This document shows positions 43,801 to 55,200 of a stretch of 64,000 nt of DNA, in pieces; the first letter of the stretch is position 1; each line of letters begins with the position of its first letter. A model generated the notes under the pieces. It was given only the letters and a program-made list of their open reading frames with translations. It did not search any database and was not told where the DNA came from. Source of the DNA: Branchiostoma floridae (taxonomy: Eukaryota; Chordata; Leptocardii; Amphioxiformes; Branchiostomatidae); assembly GCF_000003815.2 (NCBI RefSeq), contig NC_049994.1:13315039-13379038 (forward strand), given 5' to 3'. A program made the position numbers and the translations under genes.

Positions 43801-46153
43801 TCAACATTTAGGCCGATTAGTCTGGGCTCTGGTGCCATTTGTTGTTGACAAACTAATGGCAGAAAAAATACGGCTACATCCAGACTACTTGGGCTACATC
43901 CAGGAAAATCTAACGTTGTCCTTATACCCCCTTTCAACTAGGACGGCGCTATCGCCGCGCTCTCTCTGCGACCTGAGATTTGACAGATCGCTCAACGAAT
44001 TTGATAGAAAATAAAGTTATCTTTTCACACTTTGTGTGTTTTGTTGTCTTCTCAGTCACACTTTTACGTTTTGTATGATATACCCAGTGTGAAAGCGAAG
44101 GTTACACACATCGTATTCAGGTGGCAGTGAGCTCGCGCAGTGCGATCACCGTCTAGTAGTGGAAAGGGGGCCTTAACGTTCCAGATGTGAAATACATATA
44201 AAAGTAAACGGAATGTACGAAGTTTTCCCACAAGACAAAACTAGAGTTCCACGAACACATACCTTTGCCAAATAAACCAGGTTTGTTATGTAGAATGATG
44301 TCTGTAGACATAAATGTGTTACTCATTACATTTTATTTTATATGCCCGGAGTTGGTTCATAACATTTCGCCATTGCTTATACAAATTAGATCCCTATTTA
44401 CATAATGATATTAAATTGTATCAAGCATCACTTAAGCTATCAGCATACCAAAAATCATGATGATCCTTTCATCCCTTCTTGACTTATTCTCTTTCAAAGT
44501 AGGAAACTAAACCGGCTCCTGCAGTTCAAGAAAAGACCTTACCGGACCCAAACATACACCTCTTACTCTCTGCCATCTTTCTCAGTTCCATATGTGTCAA
44601 GTTTGAAAGTCCTATCATGGAATGCAGTGGATTTATCAACTTTCCGCATTAATTATGCAAATTAGCTGTTAATTTATATAATTAGTATCTCATTATGTAA
44701 CTTTTTACTTAGGATATCTACATACCAAAAATCATGACGATCCGTCAACATGTTCATATTTTGCCATTAATTATGCAAAAGAGATCATCATCTGCATAAT
44801 TAATATGTATAGATATTTCTTTCTTTCTCAGCTACAAGTGTGACAAGTTTGAAAGTCCTATAAAGGAATGCAGTGGATTTACAAACTTTCCTAATTAGTT
44901 ATGCAAATTAGCTGTCGATTTGCATAATTAGAATTCCATCATGTAAGTCTTCCCTTTGGCTATCTACATAACAAAAATCATGACGATCCGTCAACACGTT
45001 TATATTTTCTCATTAATTATGCAAATGAGGTCATCATTTGCATAATTAATGTGCATTGATATTTCTCTCTTTCTCATCTATATATGTGACAAGTTTGAAA
45101 GTCCTATCATGAAATGCAGTGGATTTATCAACTTTCCTCATTAATTATGCAAATAAGTTACTGATTTGCATAATAAGTATTCCATAATGTACATTGTCAC
45201 TTGGGCTATCTACATACCAAAAATCGTGACGATCCATCAACACGTTCTCGAGTTATTCTCGTCCAAAGTTTGAAAGGAAATCGGCGACTGCAGTTCCAAA
45301 CAAGCCGCTAGGGGGTCCAAACTTGAAGTACTTACTCTCTGCCCCAAGGGCTACCTACCACTCAAAAATCATAACCACAGCATGTCCAGAACACGAGATA
45401 TCAAAAATTGAGGTTCTGCTGCAGTACCTTAGCAAGCCGCTAGTAGGCCCATTATCGAACTTGACCTTCGTTTTCCCGACCCCTATCCACCTACCAAATA
45501 TCATCGGGATCCATCCAAGGCTTCTCGAGTTATGCTGTTAACACACACACACACACACACACAGACAGATACACAGACCCACAAGCCTAAAACATAACCT
45601 TAGCCATTCTGGCAAAGGTAAATATAGACGTACTTTCACTGATGCTGTCTGAACTTGCAGGTATGTCATCGTTCCGTGCAGACGCGGTGCCACACCCCTG
45701 TAAATGTACGGCCTCGGCTTCTTCATAAACCTCTTCTGGACTCACAATAAAACTGGTTTCTGCGGTGGATTCTCCCGGGCCACAGATGGTGACGCTGAAA
45801 TCTTGTAGAGGAATACTCACAGCTTCTGGCACATGATAGACATGATCGGAGCTTAGAGAGTCCTCTCGGTGTGTCGGTGAAGTTTCGTCTCTGGTGTGTG
45901 AAGCATCTCGGCTCACAGACAAGTTGACAGCCTCTGGTTCCTCGTAAGGGTGGTCGAATTGCTGACGGTCGTGTGGCTGTTCTCCGCTGTTGGTAGAATG
46001 TTGAGCCGGTAGAATGATGACCTCTGGCTCGAGGTATACATGCTCACTACTTCCCGAAAACGTTTGCTGCTGATTCAGCCGATGACAGGCGACTTGAGGT
46101 CTTCTTTGACCCTGACACACTCGTCGGTTATCATCAGAAACGTCTGCTATCAT
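40896..46153 (-). CDS. Type II membrane protein with cytoplasmic tyrosine repeats and NHL-like beta-propeller
   Basis: Exons 46153-45634, 43151-42970, 42448-42284, 42082-41989 and 41740-40896 join in matching phases to 601 residues. Residues 1-204 are hydrophilic with no signal peptide and carry four spaced tyrosine motifs at Tyr40, Tyr70, Tyr106 and Tyr143, each followed by xxPE or a variant. A transmembrane helix (AMVTLIIAGAVLLLSVSSW, 205-223) follows a basic stretch, predicting N-inside topology. A Ser/Thr-rich stalk (235-320) has NMS and NCS sequons. The C-terminal 280 residues form an NHL/TRIM2-like six-bladed-propeller sequence: ITFGQRGSGPGEFNWPSDLV, NEIFVTDVYNKRVQVFS, then further degenerate blades. 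No RING or B-box was found, so it is not a TRIM ligase despite propeller similarity. It could be a surface receptor signalling through SH2-domain proteins; that role is inference. Confidence 0.82.
42707..42825. repeat. Foldback element (about 45-bp arms)
   Basis: CTGATTCGGGATTTTCAACATGGGCT... at the left and its reverse complement ending at 42825 match with few mismatches. The arms end at TATGC(C/T)GGGA. Inside intron 2 of the NHL-propeller gene. Confidence 0.8.
43925..44174. mobile_element. MITE-like element with CCCCCTTTC(A/C)ACTA ends
   Basis: The left end (CCCCCTTTCAACTAGGACGG) and right end (CCGTCTAGTAGTGGAAAGGG) are imperfect inverted repeats. TTA flanks each side, which fits a PIF/Harbinger-type insertion. 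Located in intron 1 of the NHL-propeller gene. Confidence 0.55.
44340..45570. repeat. Composite repeat with 245-bp tandem units carrying paired octamer motifs
   Basis: Units starting near 44595, 44838 and 45086 share GACAAGTTTGAAAGTCCTAT, GCAGTGGATTTA, ATTAATTATGCAAAT, and the reverse form ATTTGCATAATTA. Degenerate partial copies flank them. Both sides have a (C/G)GCTCCTGCAGTTC-like block. The right part (45345-45570) is the dispersed repeat also found at 8175-8432 and ends in a (CA)n tract at 45541-45562. It fills much of intron 1 of the NHL-propeller gene. Confidence 0.8.
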
Positions 46154-46194
46154 CTTGAAGGACGTAAGGCGTAATGTTCAAGATACACTAAACA

Positions 46195-46660
46195 TCGACC
46201 GTTTACAATACAAATGGACCACTGTACCACATAACGGTAATTGTCTGCTACCAGTGTCGGATATTAACGACTTATGTAAAAAGCGGAAGGTTTCCATGAC
46301 AGCATATACGATACGTCATCGCTAGGGATGTCGACGAAAGCAGCAATTCAACCCGGTTTTCATCTCTTGTCTTAGTTTCAGTGCACCTTAGAAATACGCT
46401 ACCCATCTACTTTTCCCAAATGAAGAATTATAGTTCATAAGATTTTTAAGCAAACGGTACAAGAAGTTGGCGCAAACACTTTATATATGCAGCTTCCTTA
46501 GAGTACTACATAACAGTAATTGTCTGCTGCCAGTGTCGGATATCAACAACTTATGTAAAAAGCGGAAGGTTTCCATGACAGCATATACGATACGTCATCG
46601 CGGTGGATGTCCGCGAATACAACAATTCAATGTGGTTACGTTTTCATCTCTTGTACGTTT
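46195..46660. repeat. Direct duplication of about 160 bp upstream of the NHL gene
   Basis: Copies near 46210-46370 and 46497-46655 share TAATTGTCTGCT(A/G)CCAGTGTC and GTAAAAAGCGGAAGGTTTCC followed by CATGACAGCATATACGATAC. The 100 bp between them (46385-46495) has its own relative at 48785-48890, near the EPC 3' end. Confidence 0.75.
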
Positions 46661-49249
46661 CTACCGGTCGTGAAGAATTCACAGATAGTCTTGAACCTTG
46701 CCTTCTTAGTTTCACTACACCTTGATACAAGGAATCATATTCCTCCCAATTCATACCTGTAGTAGGAGTTATGACATCAAAATATGACATTTTCTGATTA
46801 CACCCGACAATGATAAACTTACACCGACTTCTCCTGTTATTTAACAACTCACAATCAAAATAGTTACTTCTGACTCGAAATTTACTATCGTCCGATAACT
46901 GTATCAATAGTTGAATATAACGTTACATTGTATTAAGATATCACCATTGTTGCTTTTACGGCCTTTTATAAAATGCCGCCAGTACCCGAACGTTAACTGG
47001 ATGCCGCGTTCAATGTGATGTCATCACCAGACAATATCAACTGAAACCGTTATTTATCTGGCGGCAAAATCTGGAGCAGAAAGTATGATCTTATTTTTCT
47101 GATATTCAAAACAGCAGTGTATATTTGGCGCAAATATTTGAGCAATACTATAAGAACATGATGTATTTTGCTGTTTTTGGACTCTACCAGGCTCATCGGA
47201 TCGGTGGTCTAACAGTAGAAATTGGACAAATAGAGGCAATGGTACGATAGAGGAGTCGGCCGGCCAGAGGAGTCATTTCCTTACCACTGTAGTGTATACT
47301 ATGTAGTGAGGTATTAGACTCCCGATCCGCGGAGTCTGGCAGAGGCTAGTTGGTTACATGGACATTTGTATTTCTATTTCTATGCGCTGAAGATACGTTA
47401 CTAGAATATGGACAGAAGAATTGTCTTCAATTCTGCTTCAACAACAAACCCCTTAGACTGGCAAGTAACTAGAAATGGAGAAAAGGATGGATTACTTTTA
47501 AAGTAAACACACACACGCAGAGCAGAGTATGGTAAAAGATGTTCCTTGTTTTTTTATCTCTCACAATCACATATTCAGATGAATTTGTACAATAGCAGGT
47601 ACGGTACATAGAATTGCCACATCCTGAGAGACAAGTGTTGCCTGGGCGCTGGGGACCAATCAGAACGGTTAGAAAAATACACTTCTGTTCCAGGTTACAA
47701 TCAGAATAATACCCCAAAGGCTCTGCCCTTGAGGCGTCGCCAAAAGAAATGTCACACTACGTTCAAGAATTACAAACAAGTACATACATAGATTTCTCTG
47801 GGCTGTCACTTGGGCTTAATATTTTCTTAAGGATACATATGGTAACCCCCGTCGTACAAATAGAACAATCCAGTCTGGTATGGAAGGGTACAATGCTATG
47901 GGGCAAACCATGTGTGTCGGGGGGGGGGGAGTGTAAATGTAACAGTATGCATAGACACTATCCATATTCCAGAAAGAATCAATGGAAAACACCACAAACC
48001 TAACAAAACAATGGTAGTAGAAAATCCACTCAAATGTAAGGGAATAATATTTATGGGCCAATCCTACCACCCCTTTAGTTATAATGGTAAAATCCAGACT
48101 TACTAAAGACTGGACTGTCCTGGGAACAAACCAATTTGAATATCTTGGTTTCACGGGGGTCAATTTGGGAAATTGTTATTCAATTCATTGGCTAATTCTT
48201 TAAACCACTTAACAGCTACATTGTTTCTGAGACAAGTGCTTTCTTGCACTTTGACAACAGTTCCTTATTCTTGTGCCTTTAGATAAGTGCTAAAGTGACC
48301 ACAACATTCACAAGTTTCAGTACCTTTCTGAACAGTAATGTTATCAATTTTCCAATTAAATCTATCACAGTGAGTGAAGACTTTACTGGGGAGGGGGTTA
48401 TAAAACAAAACGAAAATTTTGGACGTTTGTCTCGGAACAAATACAAGTGATTTTTAATTTCATTTGCTACACAATGTGTTTGAGACATCGACACACATTT
48501 AACAGCCATTACTGTGGCAATATTGTTTGCTAATATCAATTTTCTTCCTTCCCAGGTATATATTTTTACGAGGGAACGTGCGTGGTTAAACGTGCAGAGA
48601 TTCTTGGATGAGATCAAAAAGCCATACAAAAATACTTGAAAGACATCGTAACAGACTCTATAGTAGTGCTGCTCTTTCTAACAACCACCCCTTGATAAAA
48701 ATGGGGGAGTCCAATCTCTGCTACATTTACCACAGGGATTGTACCACCTGGTGGACAAACGGGGGTGCGGCTGCTTGACTGTAATAAGAATACACTACCC
48801 ATCTACTTTCTCCAAATGAAGAATTATAATTCATAAGATTTTGTAAGCATACAGTACAAAAAGTTGGCGTAGACACTTTATTTTTTACTCTCTTCTGCCA
48901 TCCAAGCCATAGCCAAATAAATACCAAATATATGCAACTTCCATTACATTCTATGCAATCTGTCATATTTTGTCATACAATACACACTATAATTAATATT
49001 TCAAAGTGCATTATGTACAAAGATTTGGAGTTGTTTCTATGTTGGCCTGGTACAGGCCCTTTATACACAACATCTGTACAGGTAGAACAAACACTGTCTT
49101 ACTGTCCCTGATGGAAAAATTCATTTAAAAAAAAACAAAAAAACGAAAACAAAACACTGCTGTACAAAATAGGAGGTGTCCCCAGTAAAGGGAACACTGG
49201 TTGAGAATCCCTCCAGAAGAGGGGGTGTAGCAGCAACTTGGAACAGCAG
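46660..49249. other. Spacer between NHL gene and EPC 3' end
   Basis: No gene recognised. An AATAAA on the minus strand at 48877-48882 could end the EPC transcript (about 370 bases of 3'-UTR). That site lies inside the repeat shared with 46385-46495. Confidence 0.35.
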
Positions 49250-52200
49250 TCACGTGACCTCCATTGCCAAGGTTGTTTCTCCTATACTATTTACAAGACC
49301 ATCCTCGTGGTTGTCCCTGGAAATAAACAACAGAAAAAAATCATTGTCAAAGAATGAGAAAATAAATATCTAATTCATATCATTTCTTGATTTATTTAAG
49401 AAACAACAAGTTAAGAAACAACAAACTTCTTAAAATCCGTTCAAACTCAATTTACACAAAAGGTATGTACGTTATTTCTGCCATATATGAACATGTGCAA
49501 CAACTACAAAAGGTAAATATACGTTCAAAGCGTATGCTGCGATTTTAGAGCCCTTTCTAAAGAAAGTGGAGTTGACATAGAGGACCTAGCAGCTCACATA
49601 TGGCCTCATTTGATCAACATTAACAATGGTAAAATTATTAATACCAGCCCACAGCCTCAGCTGTGGCTAAGCAGTCCTATACAAAATTGACAGTCTCTGC
49701 CCCAAGTTCATTTTTCTCTGGGTCCGCTTTTCTTTTATGATGCATCTCCTGAACTCAGGCCAATTACGACCAATGTTGATATTGATGTGATGCAAGCAAG
49801 TTTTTATGATCAACAAATTTCTGTGTTCATTTATTGTACACAAGACGAAATACATAACCATTCCTTACCTAGATATACTATCTACATTGTTGGCCATACT
49901 GTTAGACGTTGGTGCCGCGAGTTTTAAAACAGCTGCGTTGCTAGGGGCGACCATTCTGGCCAATGACGAGGAAGGATTTGGTGTGACTGCCCCGGCGGTG
50001 GTCGGTGTCGGGGTGGCCTGGGGACTGCCCGTTCTCGTAGTGGCCGTGACGAGGGTGGTGGTTGGGGGAGGGGGGTTGACGGGGACAGGGGGGGTCTGGG
50101 AGAGGGGGTAGTTCAGTTGTAATACTGCTGCAGGGGGGGAGGTGGAGTGTGACCTTGTTGGTTCCTGGAAAAAGATTAAAATTTGTGGCATTAATGACAG
50201 GATATATGAATACATACATATACACATTGATGTGTACATATTGACATGTGACAACATCTACATTGTACATATGATAAAGGAGAATATATATGAAAATGCC
50301 CAAATGTTAGAAATTCCACTAATAATTGTGAAAACACAGGTTGATTCCATGCTATATACTCTTTTGTAAAGTAAAATATATCTTGCACATTTATATCTTA
50401 CTTATGTTTTGACTTAATTGATGCATCTAAACATAGAATTGCATAATATAAAATGTACATGTTACGTCGGAAACAGAGTTTCAAAGTCTTGTTTTGGCTA
50501 GCACATGTAAGAAAGGAGTAAAAACAGTCTCCTGACCCCCTGGAATTGGTACCCGCACCAAACCCGGGCTGCCAGACCCAAAACCCAGCAACGCAAACCA
50601 CCACAACAAAAGCTAAGAGCCTTTATGGCATGGTCAGTTTGGCAGCAACCCCACTGTTACACACACAAACGCCTTGCGTGTAATGAGTTCTTAAATGTGA
50701 TTTTAGTGGAATCCTTGCCTATCAAAATGTCCATTGTGGTTTTATTCATATCTCTTACCTGACCCTGTTGCCTCCAGTACACCGTTGTGCGCAGATTCCG
50801 GGCCCTCCCGCAGCTTCAGCGAGGTATCCAGGTTCTCTGTGTTCGACACCACCGCCGACACAGCAAACTGGGCACTCGCAGAGTCCACCGTAAACCTGGC
50901 AAAAACAGGGGTTTAAGGTTGGTAATACAAAACATCTTGGACACAATGTTTATTTCTGGTTAGACAACAATCAAGGTAAGACAGTCATGGAAATATATGC
51001 AAGTTTGGTATTACAATGGGACAAAAACAAAGTTCAACAAAATCATTAATACCTCTTGTAGAATGTTGATATTCATAATTAGTGCTCTTGGCTTTGTTTT
51101 AATACCAAGGCAATGGCGGCTTCCATCCCCATACACCCACGTGTCACAGGAATGGCCTTCAATCTCACAGTCACAAACTCAGGGACACAGCAGCCACCAG
51201 TGGAGTAAAACCCTGTTAAGTCCCTTCCTAAGCTAAGGCACAATGATCTCCTTTCCTTTCTTCTTCCCTTATTTGCTCTTGTCCAACAACTTGAGGTGAC
51301 AAACTTCTACTCTGTCTTAAGAGCTCCTTTCCTTTTGTCTTCCCTACTCTGTCTTAAGAAACCTATGGACCAACTCTGTCACACCTGTTCTTACCTGGAA
51401 GTTGGTTGTGAGGAGAATGATTGGTTAAGGATGGTGGAGACTGCCTCGTCTTGCTGAGCCGCTAACTGCTGTTTCTGCATCTGTCAGTAACAAATAACTG
51501 CCGTTACCTTCACTTGATTTAACTTTCCCTCTTGTCCCTTTTGTTATACAAACTCAAAATGCAGAAGTTTTGGGATGTAGTTCACTATTGGTGTACGAAC
51601 GTTATTATATCAGTCTTAAAAGCTGCATATTACCAATCAGACCTCTCGACTGGTGATCAGCAATTTATGTGTGATCATATCCTTTGTAATTCTTTGTCTT
51701 GTTCAGCATAAATTTAACTGATGAAAATGGCCTGGAATACTGCTATTTAGATTTCCAAAAAGAGCATCTTGTCCAATTATACTATCAACTATAAAGATCA
51801 ATTAGATCACACCACGCAATAGTCGCAAAAGATTTAGTTAAAACTAGAAGACTGAAAGCAATCCAGCTAACTACAAACAACAAGAAACAAACAGATCTAC
51901 TCTACAGGGAGGACAGTCATAAAGAAAACAGTAATCCTTTCAAAAATTGATTTGAAAAAAAAAGGTAAGACAATCAGTGAAAAGCTCTGTCAAAGAGCAA
52001 TTATCAATTTGCAAATTGGAAAAATACTACAATATATGAGCCTTGGAACACACATTTTTGATATTCAGAGAATTTCTTTTGTACCAACAAATGGCCAGTG
52101 AAAGCTGTAAAAATCATTTCCAACTATTGAATTAAGTTTCTTAATTTTGTGACAACCATGGAAGTATTGTCATGGAGCATACATGTCAAAATGATCTGAA

Positions 52201-55200
52201 TAATTCTTTTACTGACAAAAAAAAAAGATAAATGTTACACAAAAGCAGAAACTTTTTCTTTCAGAATTTCTCCAGCATGAGAATTCCTCTAACATGATGG
52301 AGCTACTGATAGGCGAAAGCTGAAGTTGAACTAAAGATAAAACAGGACTAAAACAACACAAGAGGCTGGTCCAAAGCCACACATAAAGCAGAATGACTGG
52401 TCTCCCAGAACAGGCATAGTTACCCCGAGGTTTACCTTGACCAGCTCTTGTTGGTGGTCGTGGAACTGCTCGGCCGAGATTTCCTCGGGCGGGGAGGCGG
52501 GGAACGTGATGAGGCTGGACAGGTGGTCGCTGAAACTGGGCGGGGCTTGCGAGGGAGAGCTGTCGTCTTCCGAAGGGGGCGACCGCGGTCTGAAGTGCCG
52601 CCTTGAGTAAAACAGTGGGTTACACACCATAGCAAAAAACAAACCAGAGAAGAAACCTGGCAATCTATATCGGTACTGCAACATGTCAAAGTCCTAAGAA
52701 GTGCTGTCTGATCAAAACAACAACTACACACTAAAGCACATCTCCCATAGCAAGAAACAAGCTAGGGATGACACCTGGCAACCTATATTGGTACTGTAAC
52801 ATGCCACTGTCATAAGAAGTGCTGCCTGAGTTATACAACAGGTTACAAACCACAGCAGACTTCCTAAACTTGTTCTCCCAAGCCTTTTGACCTAGGAAAA
52901 CATGCATGAAAAACAGCTGAGTTCTCACCACTTTTTGTTCCTAATGTCTGTTAGCCAACTGGGAGGTAGTCCATTGGGAAGAGAACTGGAGTTGGAGAGG
53001 TCGAGGTCCTCTAGGGCGTTGTCGAAGGGAGTGAAGACTCTATCAAGTATTACCCTGTATGGGAAGAAGTAATTAAGTTGTGATAAACCATTCTTAAATA
53101 TGTTCTGAAAATACAATTCATGAGAGCAAAAAAGATACATAAAGATTCCTTGCTGACAATCAGGTTTGGACCTATGCCTTAACAATTTTACACATTGCAG
53201 GTAGAATGTCCAGAGCTTAACTGGATGGGCAATAAAATCTACTACCATAAATTTATCTACATGTATCTCCATAGAGACTTCATCTTGCAGTAACAGGAAA
53301 AAGAAGGTTCCCACTGTATTCTAAATTTGCAATTGAAAGAGCACTATAGTAGTAAATACCTGCATATTAGCCTGGTTACCAGACCCCAGTCCAATCTCAA
53401 AGATATCTATGAATACCATAGAAATTTCTGAGATTGTGGCCTAGTATCCAGGCTACCTGCATATTTGATATGTCATGATTTTGTGGTTAAGGGGAGACAG
53501 CATAAATAAATCCACCAGAGAGTTTTCAAAGTTTACTGTATGCTAACATACCTGCCACCTCTGCCGACTCTCCTGCGTACGAACCCCACACATCTCCTGG
53601 GCATGGACAGGGTTGTACAGGAGTATCTGTACCTCGGGTCTCCCAAACCACCCTCTTCTTTCGCCTCCCAGGGCCAGTTCCCCGGCGTGTCTACTCTCGC
53701 CTGGTAGTAGTTACAGCCTTTCTTTCTCCTGAAGGCGAAGGAGCCATCAGGGTCATTGTCCGTGTCCTCTTCTGCAGACTGTGCCTGTGGGAACAAAAAC
53801 ACATCAAACATGCCATCTTAGAATATCATAATTATCTCTTTTCAGATGTAACCTAAGCAATATGTGAATCATATTACTTTGCGAAATAGTACAATCTAAT
53901 TTCAAAGATGTTGAACTTTCAGACTATGGTAGAAAAAAAAATTGCAGTAAGCCTACAACTGTAAGAACATCCATTTCTAACTAAATGCTAATTTTTTTTC
54001 TACTTCCCTCTTCAGTCAAACTCAAAGCATAGTGCCTGAGACAAAGCCTAATACTTTTTAGATAACTAATAGATAATATATTTTACAGTATATTAATTTC
54101 TGTCATTCATAGCCAAGGTGGCTCACTCATTAAGGCTCTGGGATACACAACAGCAACACATGTCCTGAGAAAATCTCAAAATCACTAAAGTAGAACGTTT
54201 ATCGGTAGATTGGTAAAGGCCTTTGAGCTGTTTCCTTTAAGGAATTTTCCCGTGACTTACCGGCGAGACGTCCTCCTCACTGCTGGGGAAGTCGTACTTG
54301 TGGAGGTCCATGTCAGAGTAGGTGGGCGTGGTCGGGTGCGCCCTGCCGTGCTCCTCCTTCACGTGGGCAGCAGAAGCAGTTTTGTGTTTTCTCTTCTTGT
54401 ACTCGCGCTTCTTTCTAACTACCTGGACCTGCTCCTGACAGAAGGCAACCACTCACTCATGGGTTTACACATGAAAATCAACATAGACACACACTGTAGG
54501 CCATTTTCATGTCATGGAAAGCACTTTCGGACATCAAGTGATCTTATGACCCTTCCACAGACAGAAGGCAACCACACACTCATGGGTTTCAACATAACAA
54601 TCAACATACACACACTTTGTACGCCATTCTCATGTCATGTCACAGGACACAAACATGGAAACTATTTGCATTTCTGTGAATCGTAGGTAAAGCACATTTT
54701 CTAAGCCTTAATGAAAGAAGGCAATCATCAATTTATGGGTTTCAACATCATACTTAACATAGCCAAACTTTGATAAAATGTTTTAGGGACACCAACATGG
54801 CAGCTATTTGCATTTCTGTGAATTGTAGCTTAAGAATGTTCAGATATCTAGTGATCTTCTAACCCCTCCTAATACCCATGGGTTTCCACATTACATTCAA
54901 CATAACCTCAGTCTATTCAGCATTTTCATGTGATATCATAAGGACACAAACATGGATGCGGATTCAACTACTTGCATTTCAGGGAATCATCCTCAAGCAA
55001 TTTTGGAGAGAGAAGTATCTTCTGTCCCTGCCAAGTAAGGTCTATCAAGCATGCAAAACACTAAAAGACTACACATCCAAACTTGCTGATAAGAACATTT
55101 GAACATCTTATCACTTGAAGTACTGATTAGCATACATTTAAAGTGCTACTGTTTTCTTTTAAATACTTTGTGCAACAAGCTTTTTATTCTGCTGATGATT

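Noticed and set aside
44595-45240. Regularly spaced repeats as a CRISPR-like array
   Set aside because: Units are about 245 bp and diverged, in a eukaryotic intron, with no short repeat/spacer structure.
49941-50303. Alternative 120-codon minus frame across EPC exon 15 as a separate protein
   Set aside because: It is the pre-shift frame of the same exon; the downstream conserved EPC block lies in the other frame.
50398-50604. Possible extra EPC exon between exons 14 and 15 that would repair the phase
   Set aside because: The minus-strand sequence (GFWVWQPGFGAGTNS) has no EPC resemblance and I saw no convincing acceptor and donor pair.
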